DNA of 64,000 nt, from contig NC_091325.1 of the NCBI RefSeq assembly GCF_038502225.1, positions 30,970,150-31,034,149 on the forward strand, in the 5' to 3' direction. Shown here piece after piece: positions 34,638 through 46,653 of this stretch (position 1 is its first letter; each line of letters begins with the position of its first letter). Under the pieces are notes generated by a model. The model was not told the origin of the DNA. It worked only from the letters and a program-made list of their open reading frames with translations, and did no database searches. This DNA is from Cherax quadricarinatus (Eukaryota; Arthropoda; Malacostraca; Decapoda; Parastacidae). The position numbers were made by a program, and so were the translations under genes.

Positions 34638-36304
34638 CCTTTGTCGATCTTGGCCGAAAAAATTCGGTATTAATTACGTGTTTTGGGGGCGTGTCATACT
34701 CCGTGCCCCGCGCGGCCAGCTTCCCGTTCTTTAGTTCCAACCAATCACAAGCCTTCCCTGAGTCTCTTCAGCTAAGTACAGTTCGCTTCTGCCGCCTTCC
34801 CATTGGTTGAGAGATCAAAATATAAACACTGGTGGCTTGGCTCCGCCCACACACGCATTTTTCCCTCCACCCTTACTAATCTACTCTTGGATTATACATT
34901 CTACAATGTCGGTAAGTACTGATTGTTGTGTTTAGTGCTTACATGAATAGTTTAGGCATATTTTGATATATACCTAAAGTCCGTGTGAAGCATAATATGA
35001 GTGTAGCATGCAGTTGAAAAAAAGTGCAAGCATTTTAGACCGAATTATTTTGGTCTTGCCCGAGTTTCCGGGAATGTCCAATTTTAGTCAAATAAATATT
35101 TATAATAAATTTTCAATTGCATATATGAACTCTGTAGTGGTCTGGATTTATACAAGAGGTTTCTATTGTCCTTCCAGTTCCATGAGAGGCTGTTTTATGG
35201 GGAGCAGTCGACCAGCAGGTCGAGGTATGTCTGCGTTTCTGAAGACAGTGACTCGGAACCAGAGGTAGACGAACCAGAATTGCTGGATAGTGGTGATGAA
35301 TACTTGCCACCGGATGCACAGGATGCAGAGATGTCAAGTGATGATGAGGAGGAAGAAAGGTAAGAAAGGGCAGCCAAAAAGCAGAAAGTAATGAGGAAAA
35401 AGAGAACTTTTAGGATTGAGGAATACCCGGATGAGGAAGAGATCCATGAGAATATTGCTCTTCAAGTTTCATCTCAGTGGACTGTAGATGACATTCAAAA
35501 TGATCCTTTGCCGGCATATGAACATAAAAAGCCTCTTGCAATTAGGTCTCCATATGAGTATTGCAAGGTCTAAAGGACAAAACCTTAGAGGCAGCATCCT
35601 AAGAACAACTCCAAGACCTTCACCAACTAATTCACCATGTACTTCCAATCGTGTTGGCATAGTGAAACCTGGGAGGGGAAAACGTACAGAAATGCCTGAT
35701 GACAGTGTTAGGAAAGACCTTAGTCTAAAGCACTTCCCAATGGCAGGGCAAAGGCCGTTTACTTGCAAGTATTGCAGCAACACGAAGAAACCGGTAACAT
35801 CGTCATTCATGTGTAGTATATGCAAAGTAAATCTGTGCATAAAGACTGATAGAAATTGTTTCTCAGACTTCCATCTTTCCATTTAGCAATATAGAATCAT
35901 TGGTCTTCCAAATGAATCTCAGGAATATAGGGATTGAAACTTGCATCACTTTGCAATTTGGCATTGTTGATATTTGCTTCCTTTTTATATTTTTGTAACA
36001 ATTAAAAAATGTTTTGATACAAGTTCCATTTATGTTTTTTATATTGTCTGTTTGTATATTAAATTTAAAAAATTGTTTTGGTGTGTTTTATTAACAATTG
36101 CAAGTTTGCAACATAAAATTTTTTAATCCCTTTGTCGGGCGCAGCCGAATATTTTCGGTCTTCGGAGATTAGCAATTGCTTGAAAACTAACCATCAGAAA
36201 TCAATTTATATGGGATCAGTGACCTTGTATTGAGTTACTCTATCCACCATAGGGAGTCCAGTTCGAATTTCAAATTTTGCGGACCCCTTGCGCGACAAAG
36301 GGTT
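34638..36304 (+). mobile_element. piggyBac-type DNA transposon, internally deleted, at TTAA
   Basis: TTAA flanks it at 34634-34637 and 36305-36308. Removing it and one TTAA joins the LINE-C2 frame perfectly (VRVLK then DMQRWW). The left end starts CCTTTGTCG and the right end, inverted, reads CCCTTTGTCGCGC, with two extra bases before TTAA. A further CCCTTTGTCGGGCGC lies at about 36131, forming a subterminal inverted repeat of about 180 bp with the right end. Confidence 0.88.
34905..35886 (+). pseudogene. piggyBac-like transposase, N- and C-terminal exons, catalytic core deleted
   Basis: A start ATGTCG is followed at once by a splice-donor-like GTAAGTAC (34911). The matching acceptor TATTGTCCTTCCAG ends at 35178 and gives the continuous reading MS-FHERLFYGEQS. 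An acidic N-terminus (DSDSEPEVDEPELLDSGDEY) runs to a stop at 35361. Downstream frames carry YPDEEEIHENIAL and, after a deletion of the DDD catalytic core, a C-terminal Cys-rich finger: CKYCSNTKKPVTSSFMCSIC, then LCIKTDRNCFSDFH (35488-35886). That finger is diagnostic for piggyBac-family transposases. It cannot catalyse transposition, but the ends might be mobilised in trans. Confidence 0.8.
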
Positions 36305-37984
36305 TTAAGTACTCTCACAAGTCCACCTCCCCTCCCGCCCCCCTCCCTTATAAACGTTCGTTTTAGGTACACGCTCATCATCCTTTTTTCCATAGGTATA
36401 AGCCCCAGCCCTTCCCGACTGACCGGAAGTGTTAACACCGCTCTACTTAACCATTCACAGCCCGATCCCCATGTAAACCTAAAAACCCCATGTTGTAAAC
36501 GTTTCACCTCACGTCACATCAGCGGGTACATGACAACGACATGCCATAACTTGCTGTACAATAGCACGTTCGTCACTATTACTCTTCGATGCAGCGTTAG
36601 TTGTGCCGCCCTCGAGCCACCAAGTCTTTTCAATACTCAATCCAAATTCACCTCTTGAGCCACCCGTGTATTTCTCACATAAATTATCCCACATATCATT
36701 AGTTGATCCACCACCTTCCACCCACCCCCTACCACCTCATCCCCATGTGTACTATCCCTTAGGTCTAGAAACTTAGCCTTCTCAACATTAATTTTCATCC
36801 CTGAAGCCTCCCCAAACACATCCACCACCTTACCCACCCTAAGCAAGTCCCTATTACCTCTCACCAAAACAGTCGTGTCATCCACATAACCTACGATACC
36901 AGCCCCCCCTCCCCCCGGTCATTACCCTCCCAGCCTCCCGCAACACACCTCCGAATGGCCCTATAAAATGGATCCTGTATACACGCAAACAATATTTGCA
37001 ATAGTGGGCAACCTTGGCGCAGTCCCCGCTGCATCTGTATTTTAACTCCTAGCCTCCCGTTAACCTGCACCCTCATCGACGCCCCCTGATACAATAATTT
37101 TGCCCAAGATATTATTTCTTCCCCAAAACCTTGCCAACGCATGAACCTCCACAACGCTTCCCTTTCCACACTATTATAAGCAGCCTTCCAATCTAACGCC
37201 AATACACCTCCATCACCAAATTCCCCCGTTTCTCTATAAATTCTCGAATCATGCTATGCCCTTCATACATTGACCTTCCTGGCACCCCATATTGCCCCCT
37301 ATCAATTACCTTGCCAATCACCCTCTTGATTCTGTTCCCTAATATTCTCGCGAACAACTTATAATCTCCACACATAAGCGAAAGTGCCCAATAATCCATT
37401 ACCGTTGACTGCTCCCCTTTCGGTACCAACACCACAATGGCTGTCCGTTGCTGCTCTCCCATTACCTCAGCCGCCTTAAGTATATTAAACAGCCTTACTA
37501 AAAAAAACCTCAGAATCCCCCAATTCTTTACGTAGATATCATTTGGCAGCCCGTCTATACCTGGCGCCTTTCCCAAGCTCACTCCTGACAACGCCTGCCA
37601 AATCTCACACTCCGTAATCGGCCCACCTAATGCCACCCGATCTTGATCATCAAGCTCACACTGCACATACCCTCCCATTTCCCCCAATGCCACTTCACGG
37701 ATGTCCACGCTTTGCGTATATGACTTAGACCAAGCATCTACATATCCACTCATACCCTCTGTTGTTACCAATGCTTGACCCGCTCTATACCCTTCCATCC
37801 CTACATGTACGTTTAGCCCCATCATCTCCGTCGTCACTCTCCTCTTTTTCTGGCCCCTTAACACGCAAGCCGACGGCCGATCACCCCATAGCACTTCTTC
37901 CAACCCTCCCATAATTTGCGCACCATCAAAACGCTCATTTTGCAATACCCTAATACCCTCCTTTAAACCCTCAATGTCCTGCAC
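36235..37984 (-). pseudogene. LINE-C2 ORF2, reverse transcriptase part
   Basis: Frames 37984-37193, 37202-36891, 36885-36637 and 36507-36309 (minus) follow one another. Blocks: GKAPGIDGLPNDIYVKNWG, LMCGDYKLFARILGNRIK, QYGVPGRSMYEGHSMI, ALDWKAAYNSVERE (catalytic block), GLRQGCPLLQILFACIQDPF and DDTTVLVRGN (the catalytic YxDD box, now at a frame break). Frameshifts near 37195 and 36890 and stops near 36640 inactivate it. The piggyBac element interrupts codons at 36305. Confidence 0.85.
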
Positions 37985-38002
37985 TGGATAGCTTGCTCCT
38001 CC

Positions 38003-38929
38003 TCATGCATAACAGTCACGCAGCTGCCCTTCAAGATATCTTTGAAACCCATACTTTAACCGATTATATTCCCTCCCCCGACAAATATAATATTCTCTGA
38101 TACGATTTTTAGCCACCGAATCCCACCAATTTACCAGTTCATCATCCCCCGGCGCCTCATCCACCATCCGTTCCCACAATTGCGCAAAAGACTGACGACA
38201 TTCCTCACCCTGCAAAAGCTTCACATTTAACTTCCAATAACCTTGACCCCTTCTAGGCAATCCCTCCCATTCTAGGTCCACCATTACTCCTCTGTGATCC
38301 GAGAAAACCGCGTCCACCACACGCACTCTGCTCACTATTACTGTTCGGGGCACGTACAAGCAATCCAGTCTAGCCGCATATCCACGTCTAACAAAAGTAT
38401 TTTCTACAACCCCACCCCCTCCAATGTCCATTAACCCCACCCCATTTAATAATTCCCCCAAAATCCCCGAACAATACCCTGCCCCTTTAGGTTTCACGTC
38501 CTTACGCCTTATAACACAATTCCAATCACCACCAATTACAGCTACACCCCGCAAAGCACGCAAATAATATACTAGGACATCCTTCACAAATTTATTCTTA
38601 ATACGCACATCTCCCTCTGCAGGACCATACACACACACCAAACTCATCTGTACCCTACCCCACCACCCATCTACACGAATCACCCTCCCCTCCCCACCCT
38701 CACAATGCCTCACTACGAACGGGCTAGTTTCCCTTACCAGGATGGCAACTCCTCCTTTCAACCTTATCACATGCTCCACATACACATTATACCCATTCAC
38801 CTTCAACTCATAGCCTGGTCTGTAGTTGTGTTCCTGCACGAACACCACGTCAACACTATTACGCACCAAATATTCACTAAACCATACACACTTTCTCTCT
38901 GATCTCAATCCATTAATGTTCAATGTCAT
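38003..38929 (-). pseudogene. LINE-C2 ORF2, endonuclease part
   Basis: 308 open codons: MTLNINGLRSERKC, VVFVQEHNYRPG (catalytic Glu), GGVAILVRETSPFVV, VCVYGPAEGDV, VAVIGGDWNCVIRRKD (D-x-N), RRGYAARLDCLYVP and FSDHRGVMVDLEW (SDH). All expected APE-type catalytic motifs are present, so this domain may be structurally intact. The frame ends at a stop about 20 bases before the RT frame. Confidence 0.85.
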
Positions 38930-38940
38930 GCACTTGAAGC

Positions 38941-40114
38941 TTACAGAGTGGTTTTCCTTCTTGACCCTGGTACTGTCTTGCCACTAGGGTTGCTGTGCCC
39001 TCTCTGCGTAACTTCTGCCCAGGACTTTTTGCCAGTGCGCTGAGCAGGCGTGATCACGTCCTCGGAGTCAGATAGCGCAGCAGCGCGCTTCCGTGATGCT
39101 CCCTCTGCTTGCATCATGTCATCTGTTACAGTGTCCCAGTGGACCTCCACCTCCACCGCTTGCATCAAGACATTCTTTTCACACTGCGCCGACCGCATAT
39201 CCTGTTCCACGCCCTTATCCACAGCAGGCCCAAGAACTAGGTCTGGACTCTCAACCTTCCCAATACTCTTGTCAGCCAATAACACATTTAAAGCCATGGC
39301 TAATGAGTCTTCCACATCGCTATCACTCACATTCGGGGTGTTCTCTTCCAACACCTGAGCTGCGTTCAATGAAGGGGTGTCCCCCCCTCATCACACCTGC
39401 TGACTCCATCTCCTCTGCTCTCTCGACCTCCTCACTCCAGGACCCACCTTGTGTAGGCAGAGTCGCATAAGGCAAATCTTGCTCCTCACCCTGCTCTGCT
39501 GCTTTATGTTGTTGCCGTTGTTCCATGTTGCCACGCCTCCTTCCACACAAAGCCGCTAGGTGATCATATGACCCACACAACCGACAGGTCCGGCGTTGCC
39601 CAGCGTATGTCACAAACACCTGGGTCCGAAATTCTGGCAGCACTACGTATGACGGAATAGGGTAACATAACGTCATCTTCACAGAATACGTTCCTTTGGG
39701 TATCCCTGCATGTGGCCCAGTAGCCCACCTCCCAACAGTGGCCATAAGTACTGTACCATATTTACCCATCGCAAGACGGATGTCAGAATCATCCACCTCG
39801 AAAGGCACATTTCTAATCTTAACCCATGTGCAATGGCGAGAAACGTCGTGAAGTCGCACGGTCACAGCGGAGTTAACTGTCAAAGTAACCTCCTGGTACT
39901 TGTCCACCACCGCCTCATACACACTTGCCAAGTTAAACTTGACAAAGATCCTCGTCGTGCCATTCAGCTCTACTCCACATATCTCCTCGTTAGCAATACC
40001 ATATGTATCTCGTGTGATTGCAGGTAGTAGCAGGTCCATAGAATTTCCTGCCACAGCCCCACAGATAAGCTCAACACAGACTGTGTTTATGCATCTCCGG
40101 CTGGCCTGCGCCAT
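38941..40114 (-). pseudogene. LINE-C2 ORF1, RRM and CCHC-knuckle protein
   Basis: Frame 40114-39323 (263 codons) then 39369-38941, with a frameshift in a C-run near 39385. Same layout as in LINE-C1: INTVCVELICGAVAG, RRM-like CTWVKIRNVPFEVDDSD, and zinc knuckle CRLCGSYDHLAALC. The tail includes DSEDVITPAQRTGKK. The stop is 12 bases before the ORF2 Met. A single frameshift is the only break. Confidence 0.82.
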
Positions 40115-40197
40115 GCTGTGAAAATATAACTGCCACTAATCAACGCCAGGGGCAGCAGCAGTGCACGTCCTCACTACTCAAAGGTTGAGAGACGAAT

Positions 40198-40438
40198 GAT
40201 AAGAACCACGAAGTGCATGTGTGCAGATGAAGATGCATGGTATGAAGAGTATTGGACAAGTGGGGGGTGGGTGAAGTGGCTTTAGACAAGGTGTGTGCGT
40301 ATGCAACGTAAAATTTAGGGAACAGTGACAGGAAGGCATTAGGTGGGGTTATTACGGTAGTGGAAATAGAGAATGCTTTAAGGGGAATGGGGAAGGAAAA
40401 GCTCCGGGTATCGAAGGTCTCCCGGTTGAATTCTATTT
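40198..40438 (+). repeat. Right copy of the 240-bp target duplication
   Basis: Partner of 32439-32678. LINE-C1 coding sequence continues from here (TLWRWL-like region, then FMVRLFNRMKEKGELG). Confidence 0.85.
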
Positions 40439-42129
40439 ATAACATTGGGCGTTGATAGGGGGATTCATGGTTAGGTTATTTAATCGAATGAAGGAGAAGG
40501 GTGAGCTGGGAGAGAAGCAGGTAACAGCAGTTGTACTGTTGGTCCCGAAGGTCAAGGAGCAGCTCACCCTCCAGGAGTACCAGGCCATATCGCTGCTATG
40601 TGCAGACTATAAGATTTTAGCAAAAATTTTAGGAAATCGGTTTAAATGTGTTGTGGGGAGAGTGGTTTCGAAATCACAGTTTGGGCTGCCTGGAAGGTCG
40701 ATGATTGAAGGACACGGGATTCTGAGAAGTTTTGTGGAGTCAAAAGGTGGGGATGGGGGGGGTGACTTTGTTGGCTTTAGACTGGCAGGGAGCCTATGAT
40801 AGAGTAGAAAGGAGAGCATTACAGGTTATACCTAGGAGACAGGGGTACAGGGAAGAAATAGTTGATTGGGTAACTACGTTGTATAAGGGAGCCAAAATGA
40901 GGGTACAGATAAATGGGTGTATGGGGAGGGAGATTGCAATGGGCAGGGGACTTAGGCAGGGGTGTCCCATGTAACAGATATTATTTGCATGTTTTCAGGA
41001 CCCCTTTTACAGAACGGGTGATCGTAGTGCATGTACTCAGTGTGAGCATGGGGAGGTGGGAGGGAGGGTCTGGCCGGGATTAATGGGTTATGTAGAAGAT
41101 ACAACTGTCCTGGTTCGTGAAGGGATGTTAATGAGAGTTTTGGAAGATGTGCAATTGTTTGGACGTGCCACAGGAATGCAGGTAAACAGTGAGAAATCCA
41201 TGGTCATGGGGTTGGGTACTTGGGTGGAGGGGGGGAGATGTAATGTAAAAAAACGAGAGGTGTCTTTAACGATTTGTGGTATTATCTATTGGGATGACAT
41301 GGATGCGGCGCGTTAGGAAAACTCGGATAGGTTGTTGGAAAAAATCGTGGGTCTAGGTGTTTTGAGGCCCCAGCATCTAACTCTTGTACAATGAGCGATA
41401 GTTATAAATGTTTTATTGTATAGCAAGGTTTGGCAAGTCGCGGCTGTGTTCCCAATTACAGGGACGGCGATCTTGCGGGGAACTTGAGACAGGTGTTTAA
41501 ATTTTTTGGGGTTCATGTTGCCATTGGTTAAGGAGAGAGGTTGTAATGTTACCTGTGCGTCAGGGTGAGTTGGGGTTGATGGACCTAAGAAGGAGGGCTA
41601 AATGTGTGTTTCTTAAATGGGAAGTTTTGCGTGAGGGCGTGAGGGCGGGGCAGTTGGATAAGGTATGTGATAGGTTGAGTAGGTTGTATGGAGGTGTGGA
41701 GTTGAGGGAATGTGAAGTCGTATTGCGGGCCTTGTTGTTGGTTAGGGAACTGAGAAATATTCGAATAGGGGTTTTGTGTAGGTTGCTGGCGGGTAGGTGC
41801 GTCGTCCCAGTTGAGGGTTTGTTTCCCATATATACGTGGAAGAGCATTTGGTATAGATTTAGCGCGTGAGGTGATGTTTCGGTTTCTGCATGGCATCCTT
41901 CCGTCAAGAGAGATACTAAAAACCAGAAGGGTAGTAGAGGGAGGGGGGTGTGGAATATGTGGATGGGACGAGACTGCGTTCAGTGTAGTTTATTTTTGTG
42001 AAGGGTTAGAGGAGGTCAGGTGCTGGTTATGTAGGTTGGTACAGAGGGTGGGAGGCCGTGGGGTGTCGGTTCTGCGTGCTTTAAGTCTAGATATGGGTGG
42101 GTTAGACGAGGGTGTCATAAGAGCTTTAG

Positions 42130-42280
<151 letters not shown>

Positions 42281-42897
42281 TGGGTGATGAGGGGGAGAGG
42301 GGATAGTGAAGAGCGAAGGAAGGTTCTTGCGATAACGTTCTATCGTAAGATGTGTCGTAACACAGAATTGTATGGGAGGAGGAGGGATCAGGTTTTCTCA
42401 GAGGGGTATAGAATGCTAACATTAGGAATTCTCGTGAATCTGTGAATGATAATGAGTGAGTGAAGGGGTTTTCATAGGTTGAGAGGGAGTCAGGGGGTGA
42501 CAGCGGGCTCGCCTCCTGGTTGGGGGGGTGAGAGTGTTGTAAATTTGGGTATGGACTGGTTTCCTGGTTTTCATTGATGCATTATTGCATCAACCTTGTG
42601 GTTATCATGCTACGTGTGGATGTGGAGCTTGAGGACTCCTTATATATTCCATGAATGTAGGTGTAATCTCGAAGGTTTTTTTTTTAATGTATTTTTGGAT
42701 ATGTATCAGTCTTGTATGACACGATTCTTGAGTAATATTGTTCTTTGCGATATGAAGTGTTTTTCAGTTTGTATTTATGTTATGTGTTAGGTTTTTGTAT
42801 GTTGAGATATACATATATACTGTTTTGTTTTGTGCATACAGTGCATCTGATGTGATTTTTGAGAAACTTTTTTTTAGTGTATATTCCTTTCTATTGT

Positions 42898-45855
42898 ACA
42901 TAAGAACATAAGAAAGGAGGAACGCTGCAGGAGGCCTGCTGGCCCATACTAGGCAGGTCCTTTACAATTCATCCCACTAACAAAACATTTGCCCAACCCA
43001 ATTTTCAATGCCACTCAAGAAATAAGCTCTGATGTGAAAGTCCCACTCAAATCCAACCCCTCCCACTCATGTACTTACCCAACCTAAATTTGAAACTACC
43101 CAAAGTCCTAGCCTCAATAACCCAACTAGGTAGACTGTTCCACTCATCAACTACCCTATTTCCAAACCAATACTTTCCTATGTCCTTTCTAAATCTAAAC
43201 TTATCTAATTTAAATCCATTACTGCGGGTTCTCTCTTGGAGAGACATCCTCAAGACCTTATTAATATCCCCTTTATTAATACCTATCTTCCACTTATACA
43301 CTTCGATCAGGTCTCCCCTCATTCTTCGTCTAACAAGTGAATGTAACTTAAGAGACTTCAATCTTTCTTCATAAGGAAGATTTCTAATGCTATGTATTAA
43401 TTTAGTCATCCTACGCTGAATGTTTTCTAACGAATTTATGTCCATTTTGTAATACGGAGACCAGAACTGAGCTGCATAATCTAGGTGAGGCCTTACTAAT
43501 GATGTATAAAGCTGCAGTATGACCTCTGGACTTCTGTTGCTTACACTTCTTGATATAAATCCCAGTAATCTATTTGCCTTATTACGTACGCTTAGGCATT
43601 GCTGTCTTGGTTTAAGGTTGCTGCTTACCATAACCCCCAAGTCCTTTTCGCAATCTGTATGGCTAAGTTCTACATCATTTAACTTGTAAGTACTAGGGTT
43701 ATGGGCACTCCCAAGCTTCAGAACCTTGCATTTATCTACATTGAACTGCATCTGCCACTTTTCTGACCAAGAATAGAGTTTGTTTAAATCCTCCTGAAGT
43801 TCCATAACATCTACGTTTGAATCAATTATCCTACCTATCTTTGTGTCATCGGCGAATTTGCTCATATCACTAGTAATTCCCTCATCAAGATCATTGATAT
43901 ATATTATAAACAACAACGGGCCCAAGACTGATTCCTGTGGAACGCCACTTGTTACAGATCCCCACTCGGACTTAACCCCATTTATGGACACTCTCTGCTT
44001 CCTGTCAGTGAGCCATGACTCGATCCACGAGAGCACTTTTTCCCCAATGCCATGAGCTGCCACTTTCTTTAAAAGTCTATGGTGCGGAACTCTATCAAAA
44101 GCCTTACTAAAATCTAAGTAAATAATATCAAATTCTTTATTGTGGTCAACAGCCTCAAAAGCTTTACTGAAGAAAGTTAATAAATTAGTTAGACAAGATC
44201 GGCCTCTTGTAAATCCATGCTGAGTATCATTAATCAAGCTATGCTTATCGAGATGGCTTCTTATAATCTCAGCTATAATTGACTCTAGTAATTTGCCTAC
44301 AATTGAGGTCAGGCTTATTGGGCGGTAATTTGACGGTAACGACTTGTCCCCTGTTTTAAAAATAGGAATTACATTAGCCATCTTCCACATATCAGACACT
44401 ACACCTGTTTGAAGAGATAAATTAAAAATATTAGTTAATGGTTCACAGAGTTCCATTTTGCATTCCTTAAGAACCCTTGAGAAAACCTCATCAGGGCCCG
44501 GCGACTTATTTTGCTTCAGTCTGTCTATCTGCTTCACAACCATTTCACTAGTGACTGTGATGTTACATAATTTATCTTCTTCTAGCCCACTGTAAAAATT
44601 AATTACTGGAATATTGTTAGTGTCTTCCTGTGTAAAAACTGAGAGAAAATAATTATTTAAAATCAAGCACATTTCATTCTCTTTGTCAGTAAGGTGCCCA
44701 TAGTTATTTTTAAGGGGACCTATCTTATCTCTAACTTTTGTTCTATAGACCTGGAAAAAACTTTTTGGGTTAGTTTTAGAATCCCTAGCAACTTTAATTT
44801 CATAGTCCCTTTTAGCTTTTCTTATCCCCTTTTTAATGTCCCTCTTAATGTCAATATACTGATTCATAAGATGACCCTCACCTCTTTTGATACGCCTATA
44901 AATACCTTTCTTATGCCCTAGTAGATATTTGAGCCTATTATTCATCCATTTTGGGTCATTTCTATTTGATCTAATTTCTTTATATGGGATAAACGCTCTT
45001 TGAGCAGCATGTATAGTGTTCAGAAAACTGTCATATTGATAGCTCTCTTCGTTACCCCAGTCAACAAATGATAAGTGTTCTCTAAGCCCATCGTAATCTG
45101 CTAAGCGAAAATCTGGGACTGTTACTGAGTTATCGCTACTATCGTACTTCCATTCAATGCTAAATGTAATTGATTTGTTGTCGCTAGCACCCAGTTCCTC
45201 TGAAATTTTTAAATTATTAACAAGGAATTCATTGTTTGCCATAACTAAGTCAAGCAGGTTATTTCCCCTTGTAGGTTCTGTCACAAACTGCTTCAAAAAA
45301 CAATCCTGAAATACTTCTAAGAAGTCGTATGATTCTAAATTCCCAGTCAAGAAATTCCAATCAACATGACTAAAGTTAAAGTCTCCTAGAATTACTACAT
45401 TATCGTGCCTTGTGGCCTTAACAATTTCCTCCCATAGTAGTTTCCCTTGGTCCCTATCTAAGTTTGGGGGACGGTATATCACTCCTAAAATCAGTTTTTC
45501 ATGCTCCTCTGAAAATTCTATCCAAACAGACTCTGTATGTGTTACTTCAGACTTAATACCCGTTTTCATGCAACAGTTCAAGCGATCTCGGACATACAAT
45601 GCCACCCCACCCCCCTTCCCGATACTTCTATCTTCTTGGAACAATTTAAAACCCTGAATATGACATTCCGCAAGCATGTCCCGACTTTTTTAATTAAATC
45701 ACGTCTCAGTTAAGGCAAATACATCAATGTTACCTGCACTAGCAACTAATCTCAACTCGTCCATCTTATTCCTAGCACTACGGCAATTAGCATAATAAAC
45801 ATTGAAAGACTCTCCTTTCTCTTTACCCTTCCTGCTCATTTCTATTTTTCTACTA
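42898..45855 (-). mobile_element. LINE-B copy 2 (CR1/L2-like), near full-length ORF2
   Basis: The 3' terminus (plus strand ACATAAGAACATAAG) is the same as in copy 1 at 13400. The 5' end lies just upstream of the ORF2 Met at 45839. LINE-C1's 3' UTR lies on both sides (TTTCTATTGT before; ACTATTGAGCCTTTG after, a string that recurs in the UTR near 46280). I cannot fix the target duplication. No ORF1 is seen, so the copy is 5'-truncated or ORF1 is lacking. Confidence 0.88.
43047..45839 (-). pseudogene. LINE-B ORF2: endonuclease and reverse transcriptase, two nonsense codons only
   Basis: Open for 876 codons from 45677; the frame continues upstream without a shift for exactly 54 more codons to an ATG at 45839. 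The only breaks are TGA and TAA at codons 47 and 50, in the endonuclease motif VFALTETWFN. Counting from 45677: VILGDFNFSHVDW near 95, GASDNKSI near 165 (SDH expected, His replaced by Asn), KSPGPDEV near 391, LDFSKAFDRVPHHRL near 521, [14 protein letters not shown] near 577 (Gly to Glu in PQGS), catalytic FADD at 608-611, and thumb LDYAAQFWSPYYK. The C-terminus ends MSGRGWI. Length and order fit CR1/L2-type ORF2. The youngest-looking LINE here. Confidence 0.9.
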
Positions 45856-46653
45856 TTGAGCCTTTGTCATGGGTCAGGCTTTATGTAAAACTTTATATAT
45901 GTATGGTTTTGATTCATTTAAAGTTTATATAATTTAGGTCAGTACCCTGATACCGGTTTTGTTTTCATTGCTATGTTCTTGATGTAAGTTTTAGCTGTAT
46001 GGTAGACAGACATATCTAGCCGGTTTATAGACACATTCCTTTTGTGTCTGATATTTTTTCATACGGGTTTATTGTAACAGTAATGAGCCTTCGGTTTTGA
46101 GATCTAAGCTGTTTTCTATGTTTATTTGTATTTTGGTATATGTAAAGCTGTATTGGTTTAAAAAAAAAGTTAGGGATAAGTATGTACATGTTTTAGAAAG
46201 ATTATGATGTTAGGTTTTGGTTTATTGACTAATGCGAAGGATGTGATTAATTGATAAATTTTCTTGCATACATTCTTTTCTATTGTATTGAGCCTTTGTC
46301 ATATGTCATGTTATATGTAAAATTTATATATATGTAAGGTTTTGAATCATTGAATGTTTATATATTTCAGTTCATGACCCTGTTACTGTGTTTATTTTTA
46401 GCTATGTTCTTGTTGTAAGTTATTGTTGTATGTTATGCAGCAATATCTTGCGAGTATATAGGTGAAATCCTTTAGTGTCAGTTAATTTGTGTCGGGTTTA
46501 TTTTGTCGGGTTTATTTTGTCGGGTTTATTTTGTCGGGTTTATTTTGTCGGGTTTATTTGGGATGAGATCCATACTGTTTCCTTTTTATTTTTTATTTAT
46601 TAAAGAGTTTTATGTTACGCTGTATTGGTTTTAAATAAAATATATAAAAAAAA
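45856..46653 (+). mobile_element. LINE-C1, segment 3: rest of the 3' UTR and poly(A)
   Basis: A long T/G-rich UTR that contains an imperfect internal duplication (45856-46090 against 46285-46500, both starting ATTGAGCCTTTGTCAT) and five TCGGGTTTATTTTG repeats near 46495-46555. It ends in TTAAATAAAATATAT plus an A-run at 46646-46653. The AATAAA signal sits about 12 bases before the tail. Confidence 0.75.

Larger units (their letters stand above)
32679..40197 (-). mobile_element. LINE-C2 (L1/Tx1-like), near full-length, inverted, inserted in LINE-C1
   Basis: Minus strand order: 5' leader of about 83 bp, ORF1 (40114-38941), ORF2 (38929 to about 33949, interrupted by the piggyBac element 34638-36304), a 1.2-kb 3' UTR and poly(A) (poly-T on the plus strand at 32676-32691). 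A poly(A) signal lies near 32730. The ends agree with LINE-C1: both finish TTAAATAAAATA plus A-run. Nesting inside a member of its own family, in opposite orientation, makes a large inverted repeat. Confidence 0.88.

Noticed and set aside
35166..35363. Independent small acidic-protein gene
   Set aside because: Explained as the second exon of the piggyBac-like transposase N-terminus.
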